Shown one piece after another: positions 6,460 through 14,747 of a DNA stretch of 14,891 nt (the stretch's first letter is position 1; each line of letters starts with the position of its first letter). Both the position numbers and the translations under genes were made by a program. The notes beneath the pieces were generated by a model. That model saw nothing but the letters and a program-made list of their open reading frames with translations. It made no database searches and was not told the DNA's origin. Source of the stretch: Hondaea fermentalgiana (Eukaryota; Sar; Bigyra; Thraustochytrida; Thraustochytriidae); NCBI GenBank assembly GCA_014084085.1, contig NPFB01000040.1:822719-837609 (forward strand), in the 5' to 3' direction.

Positions 6460-7842
6460 ATGGACGCGCTGCAGAGCTGGTGGAAGCGGCAGGGCGGCGG
6501 CGGCCAGGGCGGGCCCAGCGCCGCCATGCGCGAGAACGCGGCCTGGCCGCTCGTGGACCGCGCCACCGCCGACATCCTGCTCGCGGAGGACTTCGCGGCC
6601 AACCTGGAGGTCTCCGACTTTTGCAACGCGAGCGTCGAGCACGCGACGCTCGTCGCCCGCGCCATCGTCGAGAGGCTGCGATGCAGAAGCCCCAAATCTG
6701 TCAAGCTCGCGCTCAGCCTCGTGGAAATGTGCGTTAAGAACGGCAACGCCTCTGCGCTGCACACGCTTGGAGGCACGCGCGAGTTCATGACAGTCGTCGC
6801 CGATGTGGCGACGGGAAAGACCTCATCTTTTGCCTCTACCATCCCTGGCGCAGACACTCCGCAGGTCTGGCTCGAGGTGCAGGAGCGCGCTCTCGAGGTA
6901 ATTCAGGAACTCGGCCAGCTCATGCAGGACCGCCCGACGTATCCTGGATTTTACGAGACCTACGCGAGTCTCACAGCCCGTGGCATTATCTTTCCTGTGC
7001 GCGACGCAGCTCCCGCAGCCGCTCTTGCTGCAGATCCTGTGGCGTTTGGCGCTCAACACTCGTCACGCGACAACTCTTCTGGAGGTGTTCGGGCTGCCGA
7101 CATTGACAAGCTTGAGCATGACCTTTCCGTGCTCGAATGCAAGCTTCAAGTCGCAGACCATCTCCTCTGCGAGGGTCTTTATGGCGACTCCGAGGAGATG
7201 CTCGACGTCCTTGACTTTTTACTTCAGTGCAAGCCGCGTCTGTGCGAGCTCATCGAGGCAAGCGCTCAAGGACTTCTCTCGGATATGTTCTTCGAGTCTT
7301 GCCTGCAAATGAACGATCGTCTCTGTGCCACGGTGGATCGCATTCAGATTCTCCCCTCCAAACCTCGTGATGCCCTTGTCGACAGTGAAGAGGTGGACCT
7401 TTTTGCTCAAGGTGGTGACGAGCCCAGAGAGAGCAGCCTGACCACCGCGAGCGCATCCGAAGCAATGTTCGAAACCGCGAAACCGCCGTCATCACGGGAG
7501 CAAAGAGCAAGTTCACGACCATCTGCAATTGTGGTCCCGAAGCTCCGCGCTCCGCGCACTGCTGCCGCTCAAGCCCCGCCAAAATTATCGTCGCAGCAGC
7601 AGCAACAACAGCAGGAACAGCAGGAACACCCTCAGCCCTCAGATCAGCCGTCTCAATGGCCTGTAGATGCACCCAAAGCAAAGAGCAGCGCGCACGCGGA
7701 TGACGATTTCGCGAGCAATCCATTCGACTTCTTCTCCGATACACCTGAACCAGAGAGCGCCAAGCAAGGCCATGCGGAGGATGCCCCACTTGTTCCTCGA
7801 TCCGCGCAAAGCGAAAACGAAGAAACCTCGCTACTCAAATGA
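6460..7842 (+). CDS. VHS-GAT domain trafficking adaptor (TOM1/TOL/GGA-like)
   Basis: The 460-residue protein has, after a Gly-rich leader, a helical VHS domain at about 30-178 (signature pieces include ATADILLAEDF, KSVKLALSLVEMCVKNG and FYETYASLTARGIIFP). A GAT-like three-helix region follows at about 210-300, then a long disordered tail with poly-Gln (379-388). VHS-GAT proteins bind ubiquitinated or sorting-signal-bearing cargo on endosomes or the trans-Golgi and hand it to clathrin or ESCRT machinery. The tail holds a DLF-type clathrin-box-like site (VDLFAQ, 312-317), an NPF motif in SNPFDFF (420-425) that could bind EH domains, and a terminal ExxxLL (454-459). No gamma-adaptin ear is present, so it is closer to TOM1/TOL than to GGA. 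The start at 6460 directly precedes the domain. The same frame extends to 6127, across the antisense exon 1 of the hydrolase gene, and that extension is rejected. No intron was seen. Confidence 0.85.
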   Translation: MDALQSWWKRQGGGGQGGPSAAMRENAAWPLVDRATADILLAEDFAANLEVSDFCNASVEHATLVARAIVERLRCRSPKSVKLALSLVEMCVKNGNASALHTLGGTREFMTVVADVATGKTSSFASTIPGADTPQVWLEVQERALEVIQELGQLMQDRPTYPGFYETYASLTARGIIFPVRDAAPAAALAADPVAFGAQHSSRDNSSGGVRAADIDKLEHDLSVLECKLQVADHLLCEGLYGDSEEMLDVLDFLLQCKPRLCELIEASAQGLLSDMFFESCLQMNDRLCATVDRIQILPSKPRDALVDSEEVDLFAQGGDEPRESSLTTASASEAMFETAKPPSSREQRASSRPSAIVVPKLRAPRTAAAQAPPKLSSQQQQQQQEQQEHPQPSDQPSQWPVDAPKAKSSAHADDDFASNPFDFFSDTPEPESAKQGHAEDAPLVPRSAQSENEETSLLK

Positions 7843-8059
7843 GAAAGAGTGAAATGGCCTCGGCCGGGTGTGCTGCGTCGTCTCACCTCTCTCTCTATTG
7901 AGTCGCAAAAGGACGTTGCGAGCACAGCCTGGCTCGTGTATATACACAAACAAGCAACTTTGAAGCTGATTCTGAAAATTGAATGAAAAAAAGATTACTT
8001 GTTGATACTCATGAGTTGGACTCGTCGCCAGCGCAACTTTTTCCAATGTTGCTTTAACC

Positions 8060-11000
8060 TTACTTGTTGCGGTTCTTCTTGCCTTCCTTGAGCTTGAATC
8101 GCTTTCCAGAAAGACCACGGAACTGCTTCGCTGCTTCGTGCTTGCGACGATGGTTCATGAGCTTCGGGTCCAGCTTAATGTACGCATAAGGCTCAAACTT
8201 GGACGACTTCTTCTTGACATCGCCGCCTGACTTCGACGACTTGAAACCGGCGCCAGGCGCCTCCTTTTGACCACGCTTTCCCTTCTTCCCACGCATCGCC
8301 AAGCCTTGCTTGGCGCCTTCGCCGCGGCGGCTGCCCACAGTGCGTCCACCATCTTCGTCCTCACTGTCGCTGTCGCTCGTGTAACGACGACGTTTGCGCG
8401 CGTCGCCAATGTCGTCCTCCTCTTCGTTGCCTCCGGCGTTGTCCTCGCTGGGAATAATGATGCGTCCATCGCTCGCCATTTTGAACTCGGAGGGAAGGCC
8501 GTTGTTGGCGTCATCTCCGTTAGCTGGCTTGGATGCCGTGTTGGACGCCTTGGCACGGGCCTTGACGCGACTGAGCGCCGAGGCGCCCAGTAAATCAAGA
8601 GCCTCACCGCCCTCGTCCATGACCAAGTCCTCGTCGTCTTGGGCGTCTGCTCCACCGCGACCACGACGCTTGCGGCCACGAACACGAGCGCGGTCGTCCT
8701 CGAGATCGTCATCCTCGTCGTCACCACTGTCATCTTCATCGTCTCTGTTGCGACGCTTGCCAGGAGCGACACCCACCGAGGTGTCTCCGGCGCGGCGGCG
8801 CTCGTAACGCCGCCGCTTGTAGCTTGCTTGCTTGCGAATGTACGTGAGAAGCTTGTGATCAGGCGGGAGCGAGGAGCACTCCAGCAGAGGCTCTGGGCCA
8901 ACACGCTTGATGAGTCGCTCAAAAATGACACGAATGCGCAGCTTGAAGCGACTCTTGGTGTCGTCCATCCACTGCACGAGATTCTCAATCATCGTCGGCA
9001 GCACAGCTGACAACGTCGGGGGCGGTAGACGGATCGCGCATACCTTGGCAAGACTAATGCATGACTTGACCACCTCGCGACTCTTCTCCTTGAGCAGCAT
9101 CAGAGCCGTCTGCGCAACCTCGACAAAGTCCTTTTGAAGCGTCTCAATCTTGTGGAACTCGCCAATCAAACGACTGCACACATTGACGGCCGCGCTTCGC
9201 ATGTGCGGCGTTTGCGCGGCAAGACCGCCCACAGACATGTGCAAAAACTGACGCAGCCCCGTACCCGTTTCGTTCCCTTCTTCGCTGAGGTAGGCAGACT
9301 CCAAAGCTTGCGCCATTTCCACAATTAACTTGTATCCAGCAGTTCGCGCCTTGGTGTTCGTTTCCTTGGTGCAGAGAACAACTTCGCCGAGCATATCTGC
9401 AAACACACTGCGCACCTGGACGGCAGAGAGATCACACTTATCAGACGCCAAAGCCGATGTGACATGGCGCATCGTCTTCAAACGCGTCGTACGAGAACCG
9501 GCCGACGAGGCGTGGAAGGACGACTGCAGAATCTGAATGAGCTCCTCATACCGCGCAATTGTCCAGGTGATCTGGTGCTGGCAAATAGCCTCCAAAACCC
9601 GATAAGCGCGCTTCTGCAGAACGGGCTCATCCTCGTCTTGCAGGTACGGTTGCACAACACGGTACAAGAGCGTGACAGATTTGTCGTCGAGAGCCGGAAC
9701 GAGCGCAAGCGCGAGCGAAGTAAGAGAGTGCGTCTTGCGCCGCTCTTCGTCCAGCTCTTCCTCGTCGTCGTCGTCGTCGTCGTCGTCGTCTTCAGCATTT
9801 TCCTCGTCGTCCTCCAGATCCTCGTCGTCGTCGTCGTCGTCGTCATCATCATCGTCGCCGTCGTCCTCCTCCTTGTGCTGGTTTTTGGATTTGCTGCTCT
9901 TCTTTGACGAAGTCTTTGCCGCCCCCCGCGTTGACTCGAGGGCTTGTGTAGCTTCCAGGAGCTGTTGCACGAGCTGTCGGAAGAGCTTGTTCACCAGCTC
10001 GCTTGGCGCAGCCAAGGCGTAAACGCTGATGAGACGAAGAACGTGATCCGCACGCTCGCGCGAGGCGCCAGCCTCCATGAGCTGATCAAACTGGTTGAAC
10101 AGCAGAGGAAGAAAGTTGCGTCCAAGGTCACGGACGACCTCGAGCTCCTCCTTGTGCTCCTTCTTCTCCTCGTCGGATCCCTCGGCAGGGTCAACCTTGG
10201 CGAGGATGTTCTGCAAAGCCTGGCAAACAATCTCGACAAGTTCCGGGTAACGATCGTCCGTCATTGCCTTGCCGAGGACTGGGGCAAGGGCACGAAGACC
10301 CTCGGGACGGTCAATGTCCTCCGCGCGCAGGCAAAATCCCGGGAGAAGAGACCAGAGCTGCATGAAGCGAGTCTGCTGCGCCTTGGCCGAATTCGGTCCC
10401 AGCGAGGCGTCCTGACTGGCCCGCTCGCATTTTTCCGCAGTGGAAAGAATGTTTGAGCGAAAATACGCGAGGCGCGTCGACGCGGAGCCCGTTCCAATGT
10501 TCTCGCGAAGAAGAGGCACGAGCCAGAGGCGAATTGCTGCGACGCCTTGCGAACCACCCGTTTCCAAAGGCAGAGCGTCGAGGATGATTTCCGGGCCGAG
10601 TGCGGCAATGGCGGTCGCAAAGAGACGCTCCATCGCCCCGCGCCAGCGCAACAGCATGCGAGGCTTGTCGGCACCCGTCACAGGGTTGATTGCAGCCTCG
10701 CGGACATTGGCAAGTTTGCGAAGCCAGGACTTTTCCTTGTCCAAAACAGTCTGCGGGATGGTCTGTGCATTGGCTCCAGCCAAGCCGGCTTCATCGCGCG
10801 CAGTAAAGTAAGCACGCAGGACCTCGAGCGTGAGCGGCCACGACTCCTCGAATTGCGGTCCAAGCAAAGGCTCTACGGCTTCGAGAAGGGGGAGGGTGTT
10901 GGTGCTTTGAGCTGCCTCCGTTTTGATGAGCGCAGTCAGGGCTCCCACAGAAAGGGCAACCTGAGGCTGGCCGAGGGGAGGGAGCTTATGGTCGGCTGCA

Positions 11001-12088
11001 AGTCGCATGCCGGCGCTGATGCAGTTAACGTAGGCGTCAGCGACACTCGAGAGGCCGTCCAACTTGGTACCATCGGGTGCGATCTGGAAACGCAGGGACT
11101 CGGCACGTTGCACAGTGGCGACCCATGTGCCGCAGAGCTTTGCATCGTTTGTAATGTGGCGCAGCTGTTTCGTGTCGACCATGCAGTGTGCAAGGGCCTG
11201 GCAGATGCGCTCGGTTTCCTTTTGCGCGGCAGCGAGAAGCTGCTTTTCATCGGTATCGCCCTGGCGCATCTTGCCCTCGGGGAGAAGCTCAATGAAGCGC
11301 TGCAGGGTGTGCAGGGCCGTGGTGGAAAGCGTAATGTGGCCCAGGCTGAGAACCCGCGTCAGCTGTTTGGTCACCTCAAAAACGGAGCGTTGCTGCGCAT
11401 TGTGGACCAAAAGGGGCGATACACGCGTCACAAAGGAGAGGAGACGCATAATGGAGGCGCACTCGTTGAGGGCGGTTTTCTTCATGGCACTCGATGTGAG
11501 CTGGCAGACTACCTTGTGGGGCGTTCCGGGTCCACCGTCGTGGCCCTTGAGGACAGTCTCGCACGCCTGCTGGGCTACCTTGCGAAGTTTGGGCCGCTCA
11601 TCCGCAGTGGAGTGCACAAGGAGCGTGAATGCACGAAAGAAGACAGGCTTATCCCATGTCACACGCCCAGGCTCCTGGACGCTAAGTACGGACCCGAGCA
11701 CAGTTAGGCAGTACCGCGCGAGGCGAGAATCGTCGCTCTCGGCTTCGTCATCAAGACGAAGGACGCGCTGGACACACTCGACACAGGCTTCGCCCTTGAG
11801 ACGGAGGACGGGGCGAGGAACCGCGGGAAGCGACACGGACAGGAGAAACATGAGTGGCGCCAGCTGGCCACCCGCTGAGCCCTCGAGGGCCATCATGATG
11901 CTTGCAAAGTACTCTGTGGCCGTGGGCGGAGATCTCGACGGTCTTTTCGACGTCTTGTGTGCAGTTCGCTGCTCCATGATGACTTCCGTGAGCGCTTCGA
12001 TTGCGGCCGAGCGCGCAAAGTCGTCCGCAGTCCCGCGCTTGGCGCCCCGGAAGCGTGCCAGCACGTCTTCTTCGCCCGAGGAAGACAT
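8060..12088 (-). CDS. RRP12: RRP12-like ribosome-biogenesis HEAT-repeat protein
   Basis: The 1342-residue protein (yeast 1228, human about 1297) starts MSSSGEEDVLARFRG. RRP12 is a nucleolar HEAT-repeat factor needed for maturation and nuclear export of pre-ribosomal subunits. Helical repeats fill most of the first 720 residues. The NUC173 hallmark lies at about 410-630 (ALGPEIILDALPL, WLVPLLRENIG, QLWSLLPGFC). An Asp/Glu block at about 740-783 is followed by more HEAT-like repeats and a family-typical C-terminus: basic/acidic patches (nuclear-localisation-like KRRNR, GRKRRGRGG), then FEPYAYIKLDPKLMNHRRK and a Lys/Arg-rich end. The frame is open for 72 further codons to an ATG at 12304. That extension is Arg/Ser/Pro-rich, so I prefer 12088, where the family-like GEEDVLARF begins. 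It is convergent with the VHS gene (217 bp) and tandem with the upstream RING/J gene. No intron is seen. Antisense open frames within it are shadows. Confidence 0.95.
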   Translation of the reverse strand: MSSSGEEDVLARFRGAKRGTADDFARSAAIEALTEVIMEQRTAHKTSKRPSRSPPTATEYFASIMMALEGSAGGQLAPLMFLLSVSLPAVPRPVLRLKGEACVECVQRVLRLDDEAESDDSRLARYCLTVLGSVLSVQEPGRVTWDKPVFFRAFTLLVHSTADERPKLRKVAQQACETVLKGHDGGPGTPHKVVCQLTSSAMKKTALNECASIMRLLSFVTRVSPLLVHNAQQRSVFEVTKQLTRVLSLGHITLSTTALHTLQRFIELLPEGKMRQGDTDEKQLLAAAQKETERICQALAHCMVDTKQLRHITNDAKLCGTWVATVQRAESLRFQIAPDGTKLDGLSSVADAYVNCISAGMRLAADHKLPPLGQPQVALSVGALTALIKTEAAQSTNTLPLLEAVEPLLGPQFEESWPLTLEVLRAYFTARDEAGLAGANAQTIPQTVLDKEKSWLRKLANVREAAINPVTGADKPRMLLRWRGAMERLFATAIAALGPEIILDALPLETGGSQGVAAIRLWLVPLLRENIGTGSASTRLAYFRSNILSTAEKCERASQDASLGPNSAKAQQTRFMQLWSLLPGFCLRAEDIDRPEGLRALAPVLGKAMTDDRYPELVEIVCQALQNILAKVDPAEGSDEEKKEHKEELEVVRDLGRNFLPLLFNQFDQLMEAGASRERADHVLRLISVYALAAPSELVNKLFRQLVQQLLEATQALESTRGAAKTSSKKSSKSKNQHKEEDDGDDDDDDDDDDDEDLEDDEENAEDDDDDDDDDEEELDEERRKTHSLTSLALALVPALDDKSVTLLYRVVQPYLQDEDEPVLQKRAYRVLEAICQHQITWTIARYEELIQILQSSFHASSAGSRTTRLKTMRHVTSALASDKCDLSAVQVRSVFADMLGEVVLCTKETNTKARTAGYKLIVEMAQALESAYLSEEGNETGTGLRQFLHMSVGGLAAQTPHMRSAAVNVCSRLIGEFHKIETLQKDFVEVAQTALMLLKEKSREVVKSCISLAKVCAIRLPPPTLSAVLPTMIENLVQWMDDTKSRFKLRIRVIFERLIKRVGPEPLLECSSLPPDHKLLTYIRKQASYKRRRYERRRAGDTSVGVAPGKRRNRDDEDDSGDDEDDDLEDDRARVRGRKRRGRGGADAQDDEDLVMDEGGEALDLLGASALSRVKARAKASNTASKPANGDDANNGLPSEFKMASDGRIIIPSEDNAGGNEEEDDIGDARKRRRYTSDSDSEDEDGGRTVGSRRGEGAKQGLAMRGKKGKRGQKEAPGAGFKSSKSGGDVKKKSSKFEPYAYIKLDPKLMNHRRKHEAAKQFRGLSGKRFKLKEGKKNRNK
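9740..9871. repeat. Triplet-repeat tract encoding the RRP12 acidic block
   Basis: On the plus strand this is CGTCGT/CATCAT/CTCGTC-rich. Read as RRP12 it encodes about 44 nearly all-acidic residues, including two long Asp runs (about 10 each) separated by mixed Glu/Asp. Mostly GAC codons with a few GAT suggest replication slippage within a coding frame. Confidence 0.85.
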
Positions 12089-12358
12089 CGCGCGTGACCT
12101 TTTGCTTTGGCGAGTTACGTGATCCAAACGACCGTGCCCTTGACGGCTTTCAACGCGCACTCGCTTCGTTGCCTGCGTGGACGCAGGCTCGCGTGAGCGC
12201 GCAGGACTCGCCTGTCTCGCAATGCTGCTTTGCTTGCCGGTTCTGGGGCCCAAGGCCTGTCGCCAGCCATTTGCTCCGGGTGCGCACGGGGACCCGGTGT
12301 GCACTTCTGCTTATCGTATCGTTCCACTTTTGGGTTGGGTGGGTCGGGGGTTGTGAGT

Positions 12359-12379
12359 GAGAGAGAGAGAGAGAGAGAG
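12359..12379. repeat. (GA)n dinucleotide microsatellite
   Basis: Twenty-one bases of uninterrupted GA alternation lie about 270 bp upstream of the RRP12 start codon. On the gene's own strand this is a CT tract. Confidence 0.95.
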
Positions 12380-12496
12380 TGGTGGGGCAAGCACGAGCAA
12401 GCAAGCAAGTAATCAAACAAAGAAGGTGTGTGTATGTAACGTGTGTTGTAAATTTGTCGTTGGAGGAGACATCCTAGACATGGTGGTCTGTCTTAG

Positions 12497-12515
12497 TCTG
12501 TCTGTCTGTCTGTCT
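12497..12515. repeat. (TCTG)n tetranucleotide microsatellite
   Basis: Nearly five units of TCTG occur, followed by TTTG-rich sequence, in the non-coding spacer between the RING/J gene and RRP12. Confidence 0.9.
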
Positions 12516-12600
12516 TTGTTCATTTGTTTGTTTATGAGAGTCCCTTTCTCGATAAGCTTTCACCATATAATTTTACAAGTCTTGGCTATAGTTCTTTTTC

Positions 12601-14361
12601 CTACCTATGATGATGGTGAGAGCGGCCGTGGTGCTGCTCGGAGGCACGCTGAACACGCTCCTCGATCGCCGCCTTGTCAAATCCTTCATCATACAACTTG
12701 CGTTTGAAGGAGTCTGTAAGGATTTCAAGCGCCTCACCGGCAAGTTTGAACTCTTCCTCGCAACGTTTGCGTTCTTCCGACGAAGCGTCCGGACCCAGAC
12801 GATCAGGATGGCACTCCAGCGCACGAAGTTTGTAAGCAGCCTTGATCTCAGGCTCTGAAGACACTGTTGAAAGAGGGCGCGCTCCTTCCTTCGGAGACAG
12901 TGCCTCATAATAATTGGGACGCTTTGCCTTGCGCACCTCGAACTGAGCCTTTTCATATGCCCCACGAATGACTGCGTCTTGCTGACCCCAGCCTTGCATG
13001 ACAGGTTCCAATTCACGCAAAGCCGTTTCATGTCGGCCAAGCGCGTGCAATGCGTAGACCTTGGTGAGCCAAGCGCGCTTGTTGTCCTCTTGGAGGTAAA
13101 TGGCCGAAGCGCAGTCCTTGAGGGCGTCGTCGAGACGGCCGGCACGAAAGAGCGCGTTTGCACGCTCTGCGAGCGCCTGCACATAGAGCGTGGACCGCCG
13201 CGGTACCATCTCTGATTCTACAATATGATTGAGTGAGGCGACCGCAGCGTCGTGCTGCTTTGCGTCGAGAGCGACTTTGGCGTCGGCGAAATGACCTCGA
13301 ACTGACTTGATTTTTCGAAACAGCTGTAATGCCTCCTTGTCATCCGGACTCAAACGTAGCGCCTCGCGCACGTACTTGATAGACTCGTCGACCTCACCAT
13401 TGTACAACATGGCGAGGGAACGCACGACGTAAGCTGCTGGCTCGGATGAATCAGCACGCAATACCTGAAGCGCTAGCTTTAGAGCTCGCTGGCAGCTTCC
13501 AGCCTCACACTCTGATCGCGCAGCGAGCAGCAAGACGTTTGGGGCGCTAGACTCACTCAGCAAAGGCGAGGCAGCGCCACGCGCCTTGTTGAAGTCGCCA
13601 GCCGCAAGTGCGGCCTTGGCCGTTCGATAGAGGTCCCGCAGACGATCCATCTCGCGTTGGGCGTGGCGCACACCCGGTTCGGCGGCAACTTGTGCAGGGA
13701 CCCTACGCAATATCGCCGCGGCCTCATCGAGATCTCCTAGACCAACGAGCGCCTTGGCGCAGCGCACCCAGGCCTTGGCAAAACCTGCATCAAGGGCTAC
13801 AGCACGCTGCGCATCGTCGCGCGCGGCCGCGTATTGGCCTAGAGCTAAATACACGGCCGCTCTGTTGGAATATAGCGCGGAAATGTCATCGCAAAAGCTG
13901 ATCGCCTTTGTATAGAGTTGCAAGGCATCGCGAAAGGCACGTGCGGAGTACTTGGCGTTGGCCTGCTCCTTGAGCGCCAACGCGGTCTCGCGCTTACTCT
14001 GCTCCGCGTCCTGGACATGCTCAGAGGACGATTGCAAGTGGGCCTGGAGCTCCGAGTAATCACCTTCCCACGAGCACGCGTTGAGGGGGCAACTAATGCG
14101 GATGCGAGATAGCACGCGCCACGCGAGAGGGCTTCCGTAGCGTAACAGTGGCAGCTGGCTGGTCGATTGCAGCGACAAGTCCTTGTTGCACGTGGGGCAG
14201 GACCTTTTGCGCCGCAGCCACTCCTCCATGCATGACCTGCAGTACACGTGCGAGCAGCTTGTGAGCACACTCTCCTCCAGGTCCACGAGCTGGACGCAGA
14301 TGGCGCAGATGAACTCCTCGTAGTGGCCCGAAGCGCTCTTCAGCTCGCCAGAGAAGCCCAT
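12601..14361 (-). CDS. RING finger - TRAF-like zinc finger - TPR - DnaJ (J-domain) fusion protein
   Basis: The 586-residue protein starts MGFSGELKSASGHYEEF. Domains in order: a complete C3HC4 RING (C19, C22, C36, H38, C41, C44, C55, C58); a TRAF-type zinc-finger-like unit (C91, C96, then H108 and H115, with CSWEG); tandem TPR repeats at about 124-475 (e.g. KEQANAKYSARAFRDALQLYTKAI, SALYSNRAAVYLALGQYAAA, AERANALFRAGRLDDALKDC); and a J-domain at about 483-562 with the Hsp70-activating HPD at 518-520. The J-domain's EEEFKLAGEALEILTD...YDEGFD end and the TPR-J order resemble DNAJC7 (TPR2), a co-chaperone moving clients between Hsp70 and Hsp90. The RING plus TRAF-like module is typical of ubiquitin E3 ligases. 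A role as a combined co-chaperone and E3 for misfolded clients is inference. The loop between J-domain helices I and II is longer than usual. The tail is His-rich. An in-frame stop at 14464-14466 with no earlier ATG fixes the start. No intron interrupts the fusion. Confidence 0.93.
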   Translation of the reverse strand: MGFSGELKSASGHYEEFICAICVQLVDLEESVLTSCSHVYCRSCMEEWLRRKRSCPTCNKDLSLQSTSQLPLLRYGSPLAWRVLSRIRISCPLNACSWEGDYSELQAHLQSSSEHVQDAEQSKRETALALKEQANAKYSARAFRDALQLYTKAISFCDDISALYSNRAAVYLALGQYAAARDDAQRAVALDAGFAKAWVRCAKALVGLGDLDEAAAILRRVPAQVAAEPGVRHAQREMDRLRDLYRTAKAALAAGDFNKARGAASPLLSESSAPNVLLLAARSECEAGSCQRALKLALQVLRADSSEPAAYVVRSLAMLYNGEVDESIKYVREALRLSPDDKEALQLFRKIKSVRGHFADAKVALDAKQHDAAVASLNHIVESEMVPRRSTLYVQALAERANALFRAGRLDDALKDCASAIYLQEDNKRAWLTKVYALHALGRHETALRELEPVMQGWGQQDAVIRGAYEKAQFEVRKAKRPNYYEALSPKEGARPLSTVSSEPEIKAAYKLRALECHPDRLGPDASSEERKRCEEEFKLAGEALEILTDSFKRKLYDEGFDKAAIEERVQRASEQHHGRSHHHHR

Positions 14362-14747
14362 CTCCTCCCGCTGCTCTTCCTCGTCTTCCTTCTCCTTCTC
14401 CTTCTCCTTCTCCCCCTCCCCTCGCGTGCCGCGCCCGCGTCGCCTCCGCCGCCCCGACTTCGAGTTATGCCGAGCCGCCCCGAGCCGACCCGCGTCGCGG
14501 CGCCCGACGCTCTTCTCGACCGATCAACCGCCGCGCCGGCGTCGCGTCGCGTCGAGCCGTCGAGGCGAGGCGAGGCGTCTCCGCCGCGCCCCGCGCCGCG
14601 ACCCGGGTCTGCCGGCCGCCGTTGCTCTCGCTCTTCTCCTCGCCGCTCTCCGCGTCGTCGTCCTCGTCCTCGTCCTCGTCGTTGCTCAGCATCAGCATCA
14701 GCACATCCAAGCAGGGCTAATTAATCGATTCGAACCGATCTAACGCC
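14362..14747. other. Purine/pyrimidine-skewed leader and upstream region of the RING/J gene
   Basis: No gene is supported in this 386-bp stretch. Next to the RING start it holds (CTTCTC)4 at 14389-14412, a purine leader on the gene's strand. Further right there are GC-rich low-complexity sequence, a CTCGTC-rich run at about 14645-14672, and a short AT-rich island at about 14718-14741 (TAATTAATCGATTCGAA...) that stands out from its surroundings and may be a promoter element. Open frames here translate to Arg/Ala/Pro or Asp/Glu simple sequence. Confidence 0.5.
14389..14412. repeat. (CTTCTC)4 hexanucleotide repeat
   Basis: Four exact CTTCTC units lie 28 bp upstream of the RING/J start codon, and the gene's strand reads GAGAAG. 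It would encode Glu-Lys repeats in the RING/J frame but lies before the first ATG, so it is treated as untranslated leader. Confidence 0.9.

Larger units (their letters stand above)
12089..12600. other. Intergenic region upstream of RRP12 and downstream of the RING/J gene
   Basis: Both flanking genes point left, so these 512 bases combine the RING/J 3' region and the RRP12 promoter and leader. The part next to RRP12 (12089-12304) stays open in the RRP12 frame. The remainder is AT-richer and has two microsatellites (GA and TCTG). No further gene is supported. Confidence 0.55.

Noticed and set aside
6009..6857. Minus-strand open frame of 282 codons across the divergent promoter
   Set aside because: Overlaps the VHS gene antisense and the ABHD11 exon in another frame; composition is Arg/Ala-rich without motifs.
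10547..11707. Plus-strand open frames of 350-390 codons (also 11064-12122)
   Set aside because: Antisense shadows of RRP12, whose own frame carries NUC173 and HEAT-like sequence throughout.
12089..12304. 72-codon N-terminal extension of RRP12
   Set aside because: Open but Arg/Ser/Pro-rich and unlike the family; the internal ATG at 12088 precedes the family-like N-terminus. Not excluded without 5' end data.
1411..14361. A functional gene cluster linking SUMO E2 and the RING/J protein
   Set aside because: The genes between them belong to unrelated housekeeping processes and face alternating directions; proximity looks coincidental.
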